From JAWXUK01 sp044432725 (GTDB taxonomy: Bacteria; Bacillota; Clostridia; Oscillospirales; Oscillospiraceae), in NCBI GenBank assembly GCA_044432725.1, contig JAWXUL010000003.1, positions 62,001 through 126,000 on the forward strand: DNA of 64,000 bases. Direction: 5' to 3'. The position numbers and the translations under genes were made by a program. This document shows positions 45,834-53,840 of this stretch, piece after piece. Position 1 is the first letter of the stretch. Every line of letters starts with the position of its first letter. The notes beneath the pieces are model-generated. The model was not told where the DNA came from. It did no database searches and worked only from the letters and a program-made list of their open reading frames with translations.

Positions 45834-46454
45834 ATGGAAAAAAACTGGAACCAAAATCAAATTCTCTTACATGGAAAACTTTGCCACAACCCCTGTTACT
45901 CCCACTGTAGCCATGGCACAGAATACTATGTCTTCCCCTTTGCTGTGGCAAGGCTCTCTGGTGCCACAGATCAAGTAAAAATCATCGCCGCAGAATCTCT
46001 CCAATATGGCTTGTGCTGTGGAGATACCCTGACCATCGCTGGAGAGGTACGCTCTTTCAACAAACAACAAAATGGCGCCAGACGGCTGATCATCACAGTC
46101 CACGCAAACGAAATCATCCGAGAAGATGGAGAGGATGCCAATCAGCTGAAACTGGCTGGCACACTATGCAAACCTCCAATTTATCGCCGAACCCCCTTGG
46201 GACGTGACATCTGCGATATGATGCTTGCTGTCAATCGAAGCTATGGACGCACAGACTATCTCCCCTGTATCTCTTGGGGGGCTTTGGCACAACGCTGTGG
46301 GGAATATACCGTTGGCACAGCCCTCACCTTAGAAGGACGCTTGCAAAGTAGAATCTATACCAAAAAATTCGGAGAGCGTAGCGAAGAGAGAACTGCTTTT
46401 GAAATCTCAGTGGCACAGATTGAATTGTTGCAAGAATCGGTCAAAAATGGATAA
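45834..46454 (+). CDS. Two-OB-fold single-stranded DNA-binding-like protein
   Basis: 206 residues with two SSB-like OB regions: residues 8-95 (ILLHGKLCHNP...FPFAVARLSG) and 100-200, the second with RTPLGRDICDMMLAVNR and DYLPCISWGALAQRC close to canonical SSB. The N-terminal copy is Cys-rich. Its exact role is unknown; it is the gene directly upstream of sigG. AAGGAG sits 10 nt before the ATG. Confidence 0.7.
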   Translation: MEKNWNQNQILLHGKLCHNPCYSHCSHGTEYYVFPFAVARLSGATDQVKIIAAESLQYGLCCGDTLTIAGEVRSFNKQQNGARRLIITVHANEIIREDGEDANQLKLAGTLCKPPIYRRTPLGRDICDMMLAVNRSYGRTDYLPCISWGALAQRCGEYTVGTALTLEGRLQSRIYTKKFGERSEERTAFEISVAQIELLQESVKNG

Positions 46455-46708
46455 GGCTCTCCCCTGAAAATACCATCGAATTTTGCCTTATAATAAAATA
46501 TTTCCTCTTGCTTTTTTCGTATGTTTGTTTCTTTCTGGGAGATACTTTCTAATAGGGACGTGGAAAAAACTCTGTCTGACAAGTGATATTCTTTCTGAAA
46601 AAAACATTCCAGACAAAAATGTTATTCCCTTGTCACCCACAAGTTTTCAGCGTTCCCCTGAAGGAATCGGAAAAGCAGCAACATACTTTGATGGGAGAAA
46701 TAGAAACA
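46455..46708. other. Gap upstream of sigG
   Basis: 254 bp without a gene. TGAAGG (46659), a 17-nt spacer and CATACT (46682) resemble a sigma-F/G promoter but would start only about 15 nt before the ATG. GGGAG at 46693 is the likely ribosome binding site. Confidence 0.35.
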
Positions 46709-47074
46709 ATGATGTATAAAGTAGAAATATGCGGTGTAGACACAGGGAATTTAAAACTCTTAAAAGCAGACGAAACAAGAGAACTCTTACTGCGCACGAA
46801 GAAAGGGGACCAAGAAGCACGGGAAAAACTGATTGCTGGCAATCTCCGTTTGGTTCTTTCTGTCATTCAAAAATATTCCAGACGTGGAGAAAATATGGAC
46901 GATCTGTTTCAAGTAGGCTGTATTGGACTGATCAAAGCCATTGATAATTTTAACACAGATTTAGAACTACGTTTTTCCACATACGGCGTGCCCATGAATG
47001 TCTTTTGGGGAAAAAATTTGACAAAAAGGAAATTTTCTGTTATCATAAAATCATCCAATCCCTGTTGTCCCTAG
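46709..47074 (+). CDS. sigG: RNA polymerase sigma-G, N-terminal fragment (split gene)
   Basis: The first 96 residues are a normal forespore sigma factor: KVEICGVDTGNLKLLK, EKLIAGNLRLVLSVIQKYSR, DDLFQVGCIGLIKAIDNF and RFSTYGVPM, i.e. the regions up to about 2.3. After VPM (ATG at 46994) the match stops and 25 unrelated residues lead to a stop at 47074. The expected continuation, ILGEIRRYLRD, is found on the minus strand at 62106. The start is ATG 46709 or 46712 behind GGGAGAAATAGAAACA. The fragment lacks the regions that read -10 and -35 elements, so it cannot serve as a sigma factor in this orientation. Confidence 0.93.
   Translation: MMYKVEICGVDTGNLKLLKADETRELLLRTKKGDQEAREKLIAGNLRLVLSVIQKYSRRGENMDDLFQVGCIGLIKAIDNFNTDLELRFSTYGVPMNVFWGKNLTKRKFSVIIKSSNPCCP
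46974..47013 (+). other. Recombination site L (attL-like) inside sigG
   Basis: Core CC at 46991-46992. Left arm (46974-46990) starts TTTCC and ends GTG; it is 17 nt long and belongs to sigG. Right arm (46993-47013) is CATG, 10 nt, GGGG, AAA: 21 nt long and not sigG. Shares TGCCCATGA (46989-46997) in inverted orientation with the site at 62094-62133. Confidence 0.8.
47018..47046 (+). promoter_or_regulatory. Sigma-A promoter just inside site L
   Basis: TTGACA (47018-47023), a 17-nt spacer and TATCAT (47041-47046), reading away from the site toward the gene at 47268. The 195 nt between contain no start codon with a ribosome binding site, though one frame is open for about 55 codons (47050-47218). 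Confidence 0.65.
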
Positions 47075-47267
47075 GGGCAACGATACAACAAGGAAACAAT
47101 CTAAAAACTTTGGTGATAAAAGTATCCTGTTTTCTCTCCAGTTGCTCCTAAAAAAACAAGAAATCCCCTTTGGATTCATGATTTTTTCAGAAGAAGCAGA
47201 GAAGGAAGACTTACGATGATCGCTGTTTGTTTTTTGAGCGCTTCCCAAAAGAAAAGAGGTAACAAGA

Positions 47268-47792
47268 ATGTCAGAACATGGATGTGGTGGTGGCTGTAGC
47301 AGTCACAATTCAGGTGGTTGTGGAGGCTGTGGCAGTCATGGCGCAGGTGGCTGTGGTGGTGGGAGTGGTATCCCAGACAGCGACAACCCTTTGGAAGTCA
47401 TGATCACCCCGCAAGAAGAAATATTTTTGCAAAAACTATCCCAATGCCCCTTTCTCCCCGTGGCACAATTCTTGCTCCGTGCCAAAGACCCCAATGAACA
47501 AGGTCACATGAGTCTGGAACCTGTCTTTGTGGAAACAGGAGATGAAGATTTTTCAGAAATAAAAAGACAAGCAGAAGTGATTTTAATCCTTGCACAAAAA
47601 AATATCGTTTCTGTGGACTTTGACGCCCCCTTAGAAGGAAGCGATTACAGCATTTTCAACAATTCCTTCCAAACCCTCTCCAATGCTGTGGCAGACAGCC
47701 AAGAGGAATTTTATCCCCCAGAAATGGTTTGTGGCTCTGTCTGCCTGACTGCTGTAGGGGATATCGTGGTAGAGCAATTAGATTTTACCTAA
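47268..47792 (+). CDS. Gly/Cys/His-rich N-terminus protein of unknown function
   Basis: 174 residues. Residues 1-36 are a Gly-Cys-Ser-His repeat (HGCGGGCSSHN, CGGCGSHG), likely metal-binding. The remaining 135 residues, with IFLQKLSQCPFLPVAQFLL and NIVSVDFDAPLEGSDYSIF, look like a small mixed helix/strand domain, perhaps winged-helix-like. It is the first gene inside the invertible segment beside site L. AAGAGGTAACAAG precedes the ATG; a strong terminator follows. No family recognised. Confidence 0.6.
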   Translation: MSEHGCGGGCSSHNSGGCGGCGSHGAGGCGGGSGIPDSDNPLEVMITPQEEIFLQKLSQCPFLPVAQFLLRAKDPNEQGHMSLEPVFVETGDEDFSEIKRQAEVILILAQKNIVSVDFDAPLEGSDYSIFNNSFQTLSNAVADSQEEFYPPEMVCGSVCLTAVGDIVVEQLDFT

Positions 47793-47826
47793 GGCAACAC
47801 AAAAAACTGAATCCATATAAAATTAT

Positions 47827-47857
47827 CCCCAAAGTTTTCTTTGGGGACAATTTTTTT
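47827..47857 (+). terminator. Terminator after the Gly/Cys-rich gene
   Basis: CCCCAAAG-TTTT-CTTTGGGG followed by ACAATTTTTTT. Confidence 0.9.
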
Positions 47858-47916
47858 ACCTTTTAAAGGATTTTAAAAGGGTTTTAAAACATATTACTGC
47901 TTTTTATTCCTATTCT

Positions 47917-49407
47917 CTACTCATAATCAGGTAAAAAATCCAGTTCTTCTCCTGTAAATTCTTCTTCCTCTTCAAAATAGCCAGAAGCCAAGGTCAAAAG
48001 TCCCGCCAAAACCACTTCCCCGTTTTGTACTTCTTTCACTTGTTCATAACCTGCATCAATGCGAACTTGTCGCACTGCATTCACCCAAGTACTGTAATTG
48101 GAAGAGGCGGTCAAGTCCTTATCATAAAAATTTGTCCCATTAAATTCAAAATAAGCATCTCCCCCATCCCCCACCAGATTTTCAAGTTGCTCTAAGGGGA
48201 AAGAACTGAGGTAAGACATCAAATAATAATCAGCGATCTCAGCAGAATAGGTATAAGCACCTCTGGATGGATGACATAAAAAGGAGATATAATCGGCTGA
48301 TTCTCTGGGAATCCCCCCATCAAAGCCCATAATGGCAATCAATCCAAAACTTCCACTCCCATACAGGTCATACTCTGTCAAACCGAAGAAATATTCCCCT
48401 TTCTTCTCATAGACATACCCTGGCAAAATCCAGTTGATATTGGTGTCTTTCCCTGCATATTCAAAAAAACTACGGGTGGCATACTGCCCGTCCCAAACCA
48501 CAACGTCTGTCTCTGTGACAAACAAGGAATCCACCACAGGAAAATCATAGTCATAATATAGCACTGGAACCCCATCGCCACCGGCAAACAAAAGGGCATC
48601 CCCTGTATAAAAACTGTACTCCTCTCCCAGTTGTCCTCGTTCTGCACTGGTGGTCTCTGCCCAGTCCATCACTTGTTGTAGTTGTACAGCAAAAGCAAGT
48701 GCTTGTTCTGGAGTAATGTTGCTACAATCCCCCAAGGCCCCCATATTTTTCAGCACAGTTTCTTTGCCCAACTGTGCTGTGGCACCCTCTTCGCTGGAAG
48801 GAAAAAGCTTCATCTCTCCAATGGCAGAATTTTCCCCATTACTGGCATCTGCATTCAAAATCGTCAGCTTGACTTGATTTGTCATCACAGGTTCTTCCAA
48901 AACAATCATATTCCATCCAGCCTGTAAGGAATAAATCCCCTCTTCCCCAGAGGAAAAGCTTAGGCTGATTTCTGATATTTCAGCATATTTATCCCGAAAC
49001 TCTCCATGACCATTATAAATCCACAGTTCTTGCACCTCTTCCAGCCAAGGAAAATGGTGACACAGCCACTCCCCTGCCCCAAAGCCATCTCCGTTCTCGA
49101 CCCATGCAGTCAGTTCTGTGTTATCAAAACTCATATCAGCTGTATATTCTTCTGAAGGGGAAGAAGGAAAATAGCTAGAAGCTGTGGCGTATTCTGGAAC
49201 CACCTGACGGCGTATGCCTTCTTCCTCTTCTTCTTCGCTCTCTTTTTCCTCTTCTTTCTCGATGACATCCTCTTCTGTCTCTGGAGGCGTCTCCCCTGCA
49301 AAGCTAAGGCTAGGGGGAAACACCTCGGTGGTATGCGTATCCTCCTCCTGAGAACAGGCTGTTAAAAATAGACAAAAAACACCAACAAGGGCAAGGCGAA
49401 AATTCAT
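47917..49407 (-). CDS. Lipoprotein with NADase-type glycan-binding (discoidin-like) domain
   Basis: About 496 residues. Signal MNFRLALVGVFCLFLTAC with lipobox LTAC, then an acidic Glu-rich spacer of about 35 residues. A domain with ATASSYFPSSP, TAWVENGDGFGAGEWL and ELWIYNGHGEF resembles the NADase-type glycan-binding domain. A C-terminal region of about 250 residues is unassigned. Two starts are possible: 49407 (AAGGAG, 6-nt spacing, chosen for the short n-region) or 49440 (AAGGAG, 5-nt spacing), in the same frame. Surface-exposed; function unknown. Confidence 0.7.
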   Translation of the reverse strand: MNFRLALVGVFCLFLTACSQEEDTHTTEVFPPSLSFAGETPPETEEDVIEKEEEKESEEEEEEGIRRQVVPEYATASSYFPSSPSEEYTADMSFDNTELTAWVENGDGFGAGEWLCHHFPWLEEVQELWIYNGHGEFRDKYAEISEISLSFSSGEEGIYSLQAGWNMIVLEEPVMTNQVKLTILNADASNGENSAIGEMKLFPSSEEGATAQLGKETVLKNMGALGDCSNITPEQALAFAVQLQQVMDWAETTSAERGQLGEEYSFYTGDALLFAGGDGVPVLYYDYDFPVVDSLFVTETDVVVWDGQYATRSFFEYAGKDTNINWILPGYVYEKKGEYFFGLTEYDLYGSGSFGLIAIMGFDGGIPRESADYISFLCHPSRGAYTYSAEIADYYLMSYLSSFPLEQLENLVGDGGDAYFEFNGTNFYDKDLTASSNYSTWVNAVRQVRIDAGYEQVKEVQNGEVVLAGLLTLASGYFEEEEEFTGEELDFLPDYE

Positions 49408-49594
49408 AAAAAACTCCTTCATGTTCTTTTCAATACTCATTCCTTCTCCTTCACAAGAAATCATCAACCTACAAGACGAGACAGGTCTTTTCCCTTTCAT
49501 TGGAGCAAAATGAGTCTGAGATAGTGAATATGAATATACCATAAATATAAAAGAAAGTCAAGGGAGCCTTGAGAATGCTCTTTTAAAGGTTCCC

Positions 49595-50329
49595 TTATGA
49601 AAAAATCCAATCAACAATCACTGACACAGCGATATTTTGCTGCTCTTCTGCTGTGATGTCCCCATCTGGATCCCCCTCTTGCTTGCCATAATTACCAAAC
49701 TGGGCATGATTCCCCCCTTGAATCACCACGATATTCTCGGTATAATCAATATTCTCTTCTAAATTATCATTATAAGAACCATAAATGGTCAGGGCTTTAC
49801 TGGGGGGATAATCTCCATAGACATAAGCCCCTAACAAGATCAGCCCAGCCACTTTGTCTGGGTTGCTAGAAGCATAGCTACTTGCCATCCCTCCCCCAAG
49901 ACTATGTCCTGCCACATACCACTTCTCCACAGGTAAATCCAAGTCAAAGACATCCTCGGCACCATTCACATTGAAAAACGCCAAGTGAAACGGCATCCCT
50001 ACCAAAACACAAGTAAATCCCTCTGCCTGTAGCTTGGACAACAAGGGCAAATATGCCACTTCTTTCACCTTGGCACCTGGATAGAAAATAATCCCAAGCT
50101 CTGACTCTCCTGGCAAAATCAAAAGATTATCCGCTACCTCTATCTCTCCATTTGCCAAAACTGCCAAGGCAATCTCTTCTGCTTTGTAATAGTCATTCAC
50201 ATAAACAACAAAAGCCAAGACAAATGCCAAGGAAAGACAAGTGACAACAAGAAGGGTTCTTTGGATGATTTTTTTCTTTTTTTGTTTAGGGACATTTTCT
50301 TCTGTGTTTTTTTCTACACTTTGACCCAT
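49595..50329 (-). CDS. Membrane-anchored alpha/beta hydrolase
   Basis: 244 residues. Lys-rich N-terminus, one transmembrane anchor (about 22-44), then an alpha/beta-hydrolase domain: IIFYPGAKVKEVAYLPLL near 80 and nucleophile elbow AGHSLGGGMASSYA near 140, GGNHAQFG with the catalytic His near 208. Belongs to the family whose core starts with a phospho- or lipase-like FYPG strand. Substrate unknown. Confidence 0.75.
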   Translation of the reverse strand: MGQSVEKNTEENVPKQKKKKIIQRTLLVVTCLSLAFVLAFVVYVNDYYKAEEIALAVLANGEIEVADNLLILPGESELGIIFYPGAKVKEVAYLPLLSKLQAEGFTCVLVGMPFHLAFFNVNGAEDVFDLDLPVEKWYVAGHSLGGGMASSYASSNPDKVAGLILLGAYVYGDYPPSKALTIYGSYNDNLEENIDYTENIVVIQGGNHAQFGNYGKQEGDPDGDITAEEQQNIAVSVIVDWIFS

Positions 50330-50508
50330 TTAGTTTTCCTCCTTTTTATTTTTTTAATCACTTTTTTTCCTCTTAAACAAGAAAGAAAAGAAATGAAACT
50401 GGAAATTTATTTTTCCACCTATTCCAATTTTATGAAAAAGCCATGGTGAAGATTCACAAAAAAACAAGTCTTTCCCAGAGAAAAAATGTGATTTTTGATT
50501 CAATCACC

Positions 50509-50616
50509 AAAAAACCCGTTTTTAGAAGCAAAATACTTCAAAAAACGGGTTTTTCAGAAATGAAATGGAGAAAAACTTATTAAGTAGAAGGAGAAGTAGC
50601 ACAACATCTCCCTACT
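50509..50616 (-). ncRNA. Candidate small RNA, about 110 nt
   Basis: A good promoter (50623-50651) and a very strong intrinsic terminator (50509-50557: AAAAACCCGTTTTT, inner GAAG...CTTC, AAAAACGGGTTTTT) enclose about 55 nt with a hairpin AGTAG-GGAG...CTCC-CTACT. No usable coding sequence lies inside: the only ATG has no spacing to its GGGAG. Free-standing unit between two genes of the same strand. Confidence 0.55.
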
Positions 50617-50622
50617 AGATAT

Positions 50623-50651
50623 AATATACCACAACTAGAGACAAGTGTCAA
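50623..50651 (-). promoter_or_regulatory. Sigma-A promoter of the candidate small RNA
   Basis: Minus strand TTGACA (50651-50646), a 17-nt spacer and TATATT (50628-50623). Confidence 0.75.
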
Positions 50652-50900
50652 GGCTTTTTTTGAAAATAATTTTAATTTTTTTATCTCCAGAAATAGAGAA
50701 ATAGCAGAAAAAATTCCCAAATTAATTTCCAATTAAAAAAGAATTACTCGCATCTTTCACAAAAACTTCACTTAATCCGATGGAAAGAGAAGCAAATCCT
50801 GATTTTATCACTTTTTTTGCCTTTTTGAAAGGAAAAAATTTTTTTAAATTATTTTTAATTTTCTTCTCTTTTGTAAAATAAAGAGAGAGCAAGACCCATT

Positions 50901-50972
50901 GCAAGGAGAGATAAGACCTACACTGCAAGGAGAGATAAGGTCAACTCTACAAGGAAAGATAAGACCTATCTA
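50901..50972. repeat. Three tandem 24-bp repeats behind bioY
   Basis: Units start GCAAGGAGAGATAAGACC (50901), GCAAGGAGAGATAAGGTC (50925) and ACAAGGAAAGATAAGACC (50949); a partial fourth, GCAAGACCCATT, precedes them. They sit 12 nt beyond the bioY stop codon. Confidence 0.8.
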
Positions 50973-50983
50973 TGAAACTTTTT

Positions 50984-51517
50984 TTAATCTTCTATTTTAA
51001 AATGTGGTTTCAACCGCACTGCAAGCTGTTGTGCCAAAGCCATCTTCAGTAAATCAGGAATGATATAGGGCAACACGCACCAAGAAAAACCCGTTAACAA
51101 TCCGATCCCTTGGTTATTTGCACTGTACAGCAAAACAAATTGCACTGTTCCAAAGAGATAGCACAAACAAAGCCCCAGAATCATCACAGCAACAGACATG
51201 ATTTCCCCCTTAGGCTTTGCCATCCAATACAACATTGCGATTCCAAGAAAGCCAATCAGATATCCCCCTGTGCTTCCCAATAATATCCCCAGTCCTCCTG
51301 TAAAACCGGCAAAGACTGGTGCTCCCATTGCCCCTAACAATAAATAGGCAAGCACTGATCTGGTTCCATCTTTCCCACCCAAGAAAAACAAGGTGAAAAA
51401 CACTGCAAAAGTCTGCATAGTAAATGGCGCTGTCGCTGTGGGAATCGTAATCCACGAACAAGCAGCCATCATCGCTGTACACAGCGCCCCATAAGTCAAT
51501 TCTTTTGTTTTCATCAT
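50984..51517 (-). CDS. bioY: Biotin transporter BioY (ECF S component)
   Basis: Biotin uptake across the membrane. 177 residues, about six helices. Family marks: ALCTAMMAACSWITIP near 10, PFTMQTFAVFFTLFFLGGK near 33, YLLLGAMGAPVFAGFTGG near 60 and GSTGGYLIGF near 82. The ATG at 51517 is used because AAAGGAG sits 10 nt before it; earlier in-frame codons overlap the promoter. A BirA box covers the promoter -35, so biotin should repress it. Confidence 0.92.
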   Translation of the reverse strand: MMKTKELTYGALCTAMMAACSWITIPTATAPFTMQTFAVFFTLFFLGGKDGTRSVLAYLLLGAMGAPVFAGFTGGLGILLGSTGGYLIGFLGIAMLYWMAKPKGEIMSVAVMILGLCLCYLFGTVQFVLLYSANNQGIGLLTGFSWCVLPYIIPDLLKMALAQQLAVRLKPHFKIED

Positions 51518-51539
51518 AAAAATCACGCTCCTTTTACTT

Positions 51540-51568
51540 ATCATACCATAGCTCTTTTTGATTGTCAA
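51540..51568 (-). promoter_or_regulatory. Sigma-A promoter for bioY
   Basis: Minus strand TTGACA (51568-51563), a 17-nt spacer and TATGAT (51545-51540). Confidence 0.8.
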
Positions 51569-51594
51569 CCATTTTCTTGTTGGTGGTTGACAAT
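51561..51594. promoter_or_regulatory. BirA operator (biotin repressor box)
   Basis: ATTGTCAACC, 14 nt, GGTTGACAAT: perfect 10-bp arms with the spacing of the known TTGT-AACC/GGTT-ACAA BirA operator. It overlaps the bioY -35. Confidence 0.9.
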
Positions 51595-51604
51595 TAAAAA
51601 ATAC

Positions 51605-51633
51605 TTGTTTTTTGTTGTAATCTGTGGTATACT
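51605..51633 (+). promoter_or_regulatory. Sigma-A promoter for the glycosyltransferase gene
   Basis: TTGTTT (51605-51610), a 17-nt spacer and TATACT (51628-51633), 35 nt above the ATG, divergent from bioY. It starts 11 nt after the BirA box. Confidence 0.65.
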
Positions 51634-51667
51634 ATGACTAATTATATTTATAAAAGGAGTTTTCAAA

Positions 51668-53731
51668 ATGAAACAACCCAACACAAAAAAACCAGCTGTA
51701 GCAAAAAAAGTAATTCCCATTCAAAACTTTAAATACGAACTGACAATTGGTATGATTTTCCGTGACGATATCGCTTATATCCGCAAATGTCTGGAAACCC
51801 TTCAGCCTCTGCGTGATGCCATACCCTGTCAACTGATTATGACAGATACTGGCTCTACGGATGGCTCCAGAGAAGTGGCCGAAGAATTCGCTGACATTCT
51901 TCTTGATTTCCCTTGGTGCGACAACTTCGCTGCTGCTCGTAATACAGCTGTAGAACTTGCAGAAGGTCGCTGGTTTATGTACTGTGACACAGACAATGAC
52001 TATGATGACAGCATCCAAGAAATGATCAAGTTCATGAACAGCAAAGACAGTCATCATATGGACAGCGTGAATATGCCCATTTATAATTACAGAACAGCGA
52101 CCAAAAACAATAACTATCGCCTGACCTATCAGACCTTGGGATTCAACTTTGCCCTTCAAGGAAAGCGCTATTTTATCGGAAATATTCACGAGGCAATCCC
52201 AACCATTGGAGAACGTCGCAACGTAGATATGATCCATCACCATTGGGGCTATACAGATAAAACAATCGAAACAAAACGTCTTCGCAACGAGTTAATTCTT
52301 TTAAAAGAGATCGAAGCTGACCCAACTGTGCTGAGAAACCACAAACAGCTCATCAAAGGACGTGTCAAACCCGGTCCGAAAAAAGAAGCCTTGCTTGCCG
52401 GACTTGCCATGGCAGAAAGTCAGGAAAAACCAAATTATTATGACTATGCCACCATGCTTCTCATGGGTTTAGAGCTTGCTTCTTTAGAAGAGTCTTGGGA
52501 TCAATACAAAAAAACAGAAAAAACTTTACTTTCTTTAGCACCACATTTTGATAAAAACGCCTTAATTTGGGCAGAATACCTTGCCATTGATATTGAATCC
52601 AAGTTCAAAGAAAAAAACTATGAAAAATCCCTTTCCCAATGCGAGGAATACTTTAAAAAATATAACGAGCAAAAAGTAAATCCAGATCAACAAACTGTGG
52701 GGCTGATTAGCTATGAGCGTTGCCACGAACTGAAGTTTTACGATTACGTCAACTACGCATTAAAAATATGCTATGAACTGCGTATGCCTGAAAAAGGAAA
52801 AGAAATTCTTCATACTTACAAGTCCTATACCTGTTACAACGATATGGATCAGCTTTGTTTTCTAAATGATTATCTTCACTATGCCATGGAGTGGCAAGAA
52901 TATTCTGTCTTGCCAGAAGTTTATCAGTTTTTACACAGCAAAAATGAACAAAATGAAATCAATAAATTTCGCAATAATCTTGACCACACTTTCAGAAAAT
53001 TGCCAGAAGAAAACAAACAAATTGTGCTAAAACTCATGACCCAAAACGTCATTGACGATTATACGGCTTTGCTCTCTTTAAGAAAGAAAAATTTCGAACC
53101 CAAAGCCTTTACCAAACAAATCAAAGCTTATATCACTGAAGATGCTAAATTTTTCGAAAAACCTGTTTATATGCACCTTCTTTATGGCTATATCCGCACG
53201 AGAGAAGACCCACTGGATTATCTTCTACAAGCAAATTCCAACGAATTGGTGAAAAAAATAAATCTTGTCATGACAGAATACCCAGATACCATAGAACTTG
53301 TGGAACAAGCATTCTATGACCCCAATTTCGCCATCAAAACCCTGAAAGAAGAAAAATTATGGGCTTATTTAGGAATGAGAACCTGTCTTGCTATAAGCAA
53401 ACAAAGACAAAATGAAAATGCTTTGACAGATGTAGTTGAAATCGAAGAGCAACAGGTTGACTTAGCACGTTTGAACAAGCTTTTTTCCCAAACAATCCCT
53501 CTGATGTATGGCTATATCAACAAAGTTTATAACCCTTATTTACTCTCTCACGAAGGGGTGGGATTTGTTCCCTTAGAAGAGCTTTTTTCTGTCTTTGCCA
53601 CAAATGCCATCAACGCAAAAAATCCAATGGAAATGGTTCAATCATTAAAAGAAGCCGCAGAAATTTGCCCCATCTATGTTTCCATCGTAGAGGCATACTC
53701 TTCTAAATTTTCTAATTTGTTACAACAATAA
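51668..53731 (+). CDS. Family 2 glycosyltransferase, likely flagellin-modifying
   Basis: 687 residues. Residues 25-250 are a GT-A fold: ELTIGMIFRDDIAYIRKCLE, QLIMTDTGSTDGSREVAEEF and a DxD-type MYCDTDNDYDD near 100. The C-terminal 400 residues are helical and may hold TPR-like repeats. It lies tail to tail with the flagellin gene; in Clostridia such glycosyltransferases next to flagellin glycosylate it, so I infer that role. AAAAGGAG precedes the ATG. Confidence 0.75.
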   Translation: MKQPNTKKPAVAKKVIPIQNFKYELTIGMIFRDDIAYIRKCLETLQPLRDAIPCQLIMTDTGSTDGSREVAEEFADILLDFPWCDNFAAARNTAVELAEGRWFMYCDTDNDYDDSIQEMIKFMNSKDSHHMDSVNMPIYNYRTATKNNNYRLTYQTLGFNFALQGKRYFIGNIHEAIPTIGERRNVDMIHHHWGYTDKTIETKRLRNELILLKEIEADPTVLRNHKQLIKGRVKPGPKKEALLAGLAMAESQEKPNYYDYATMLLMGLELASLEESWDQYKKTEKTLLSLAPHFDKNALIWAEYLAIDIESKFKEKNYEKSLSQCEEYFKKYNEQKVNPDQQTVGLISYERCHELKFYDYVNYALKICYELRMPEKGKEILHTYKSYTCYNDMDQLCFLNDYLHYAMEWQEYSVLPEVYQFLHSKNEQNEINKFRNNLDHTFRKLPEENKQIVLKLMTQNVIDDYTALLSLRKKNFEPKAFTKQIKAYITEDAKFFEKPVYMHLLYGYIRTREDPLDYLLQANSNELVKKINLVMTEYPDTIELVEQAFYDPNFAIKTLKEEKLWAYLGMRTCLAISKQRQNENALTDVVEIEEQQVDLARLNKLFSQTIPLMYGYINKVYNPYLLSHEGVGFVPLEELFSVFATNAINAKNPMEMVQSLKEAAEICPIYVSIVEAYSSKFSNLLQQ

Positions 53732-53737
53732 TTTCTT

Positions 53738-53772
53738 CCCCCCAACGAATCACGTTGGGGGGATATTTTTTT
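53738..53772 (+). terminator. Terminator of the glycosyltransferase gene
   Basis: CCCCCCAAC (53738-53746), loop GAATCAC, GTTGGGGGG (53754-53762), then ATATTTTTTT. Confidence 0.92.
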
Positions 53773-53790
53773 GTAAAGAGGCTGATAAGC

Positions 53791-53818
53791 AAAAAAAACC
53801 ACCCCCGAAGGGGTGGTG
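53791..53818 (-). terminator. Terminator of the flagellin gene
   Basis: Minus strand CCACCCC-TTCG-GGGGTGG followed by eight T, a textbook UUCG-loop intrinsic terminator. Confidence 0.93.
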
Positions 53819-53840
53819 GAATAAATTCCTTTTATGAGAA

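Larger units (their letters stand above)
50330..50983. other. 654-bp AT-rich gap between the hydrolase gene and bioY
   Basis: Contains the candidate small RNA unit (50509-50651), a run of very A/T-rich sequence (50655-50880) and three tandem 24-bp repeats (50901-50972). A 68-codon minus-strand frame (50722-50928) is built from the repeats and poly-A/T and has no ribosome binding site, so I do not call it. Confidence 0.5.

Noticed and set aside
50722..50928. 68-codon frame behind bioY
   Set aside because: Built from tandem repeats and poly-A/T sequence, without a ribosome binding site.
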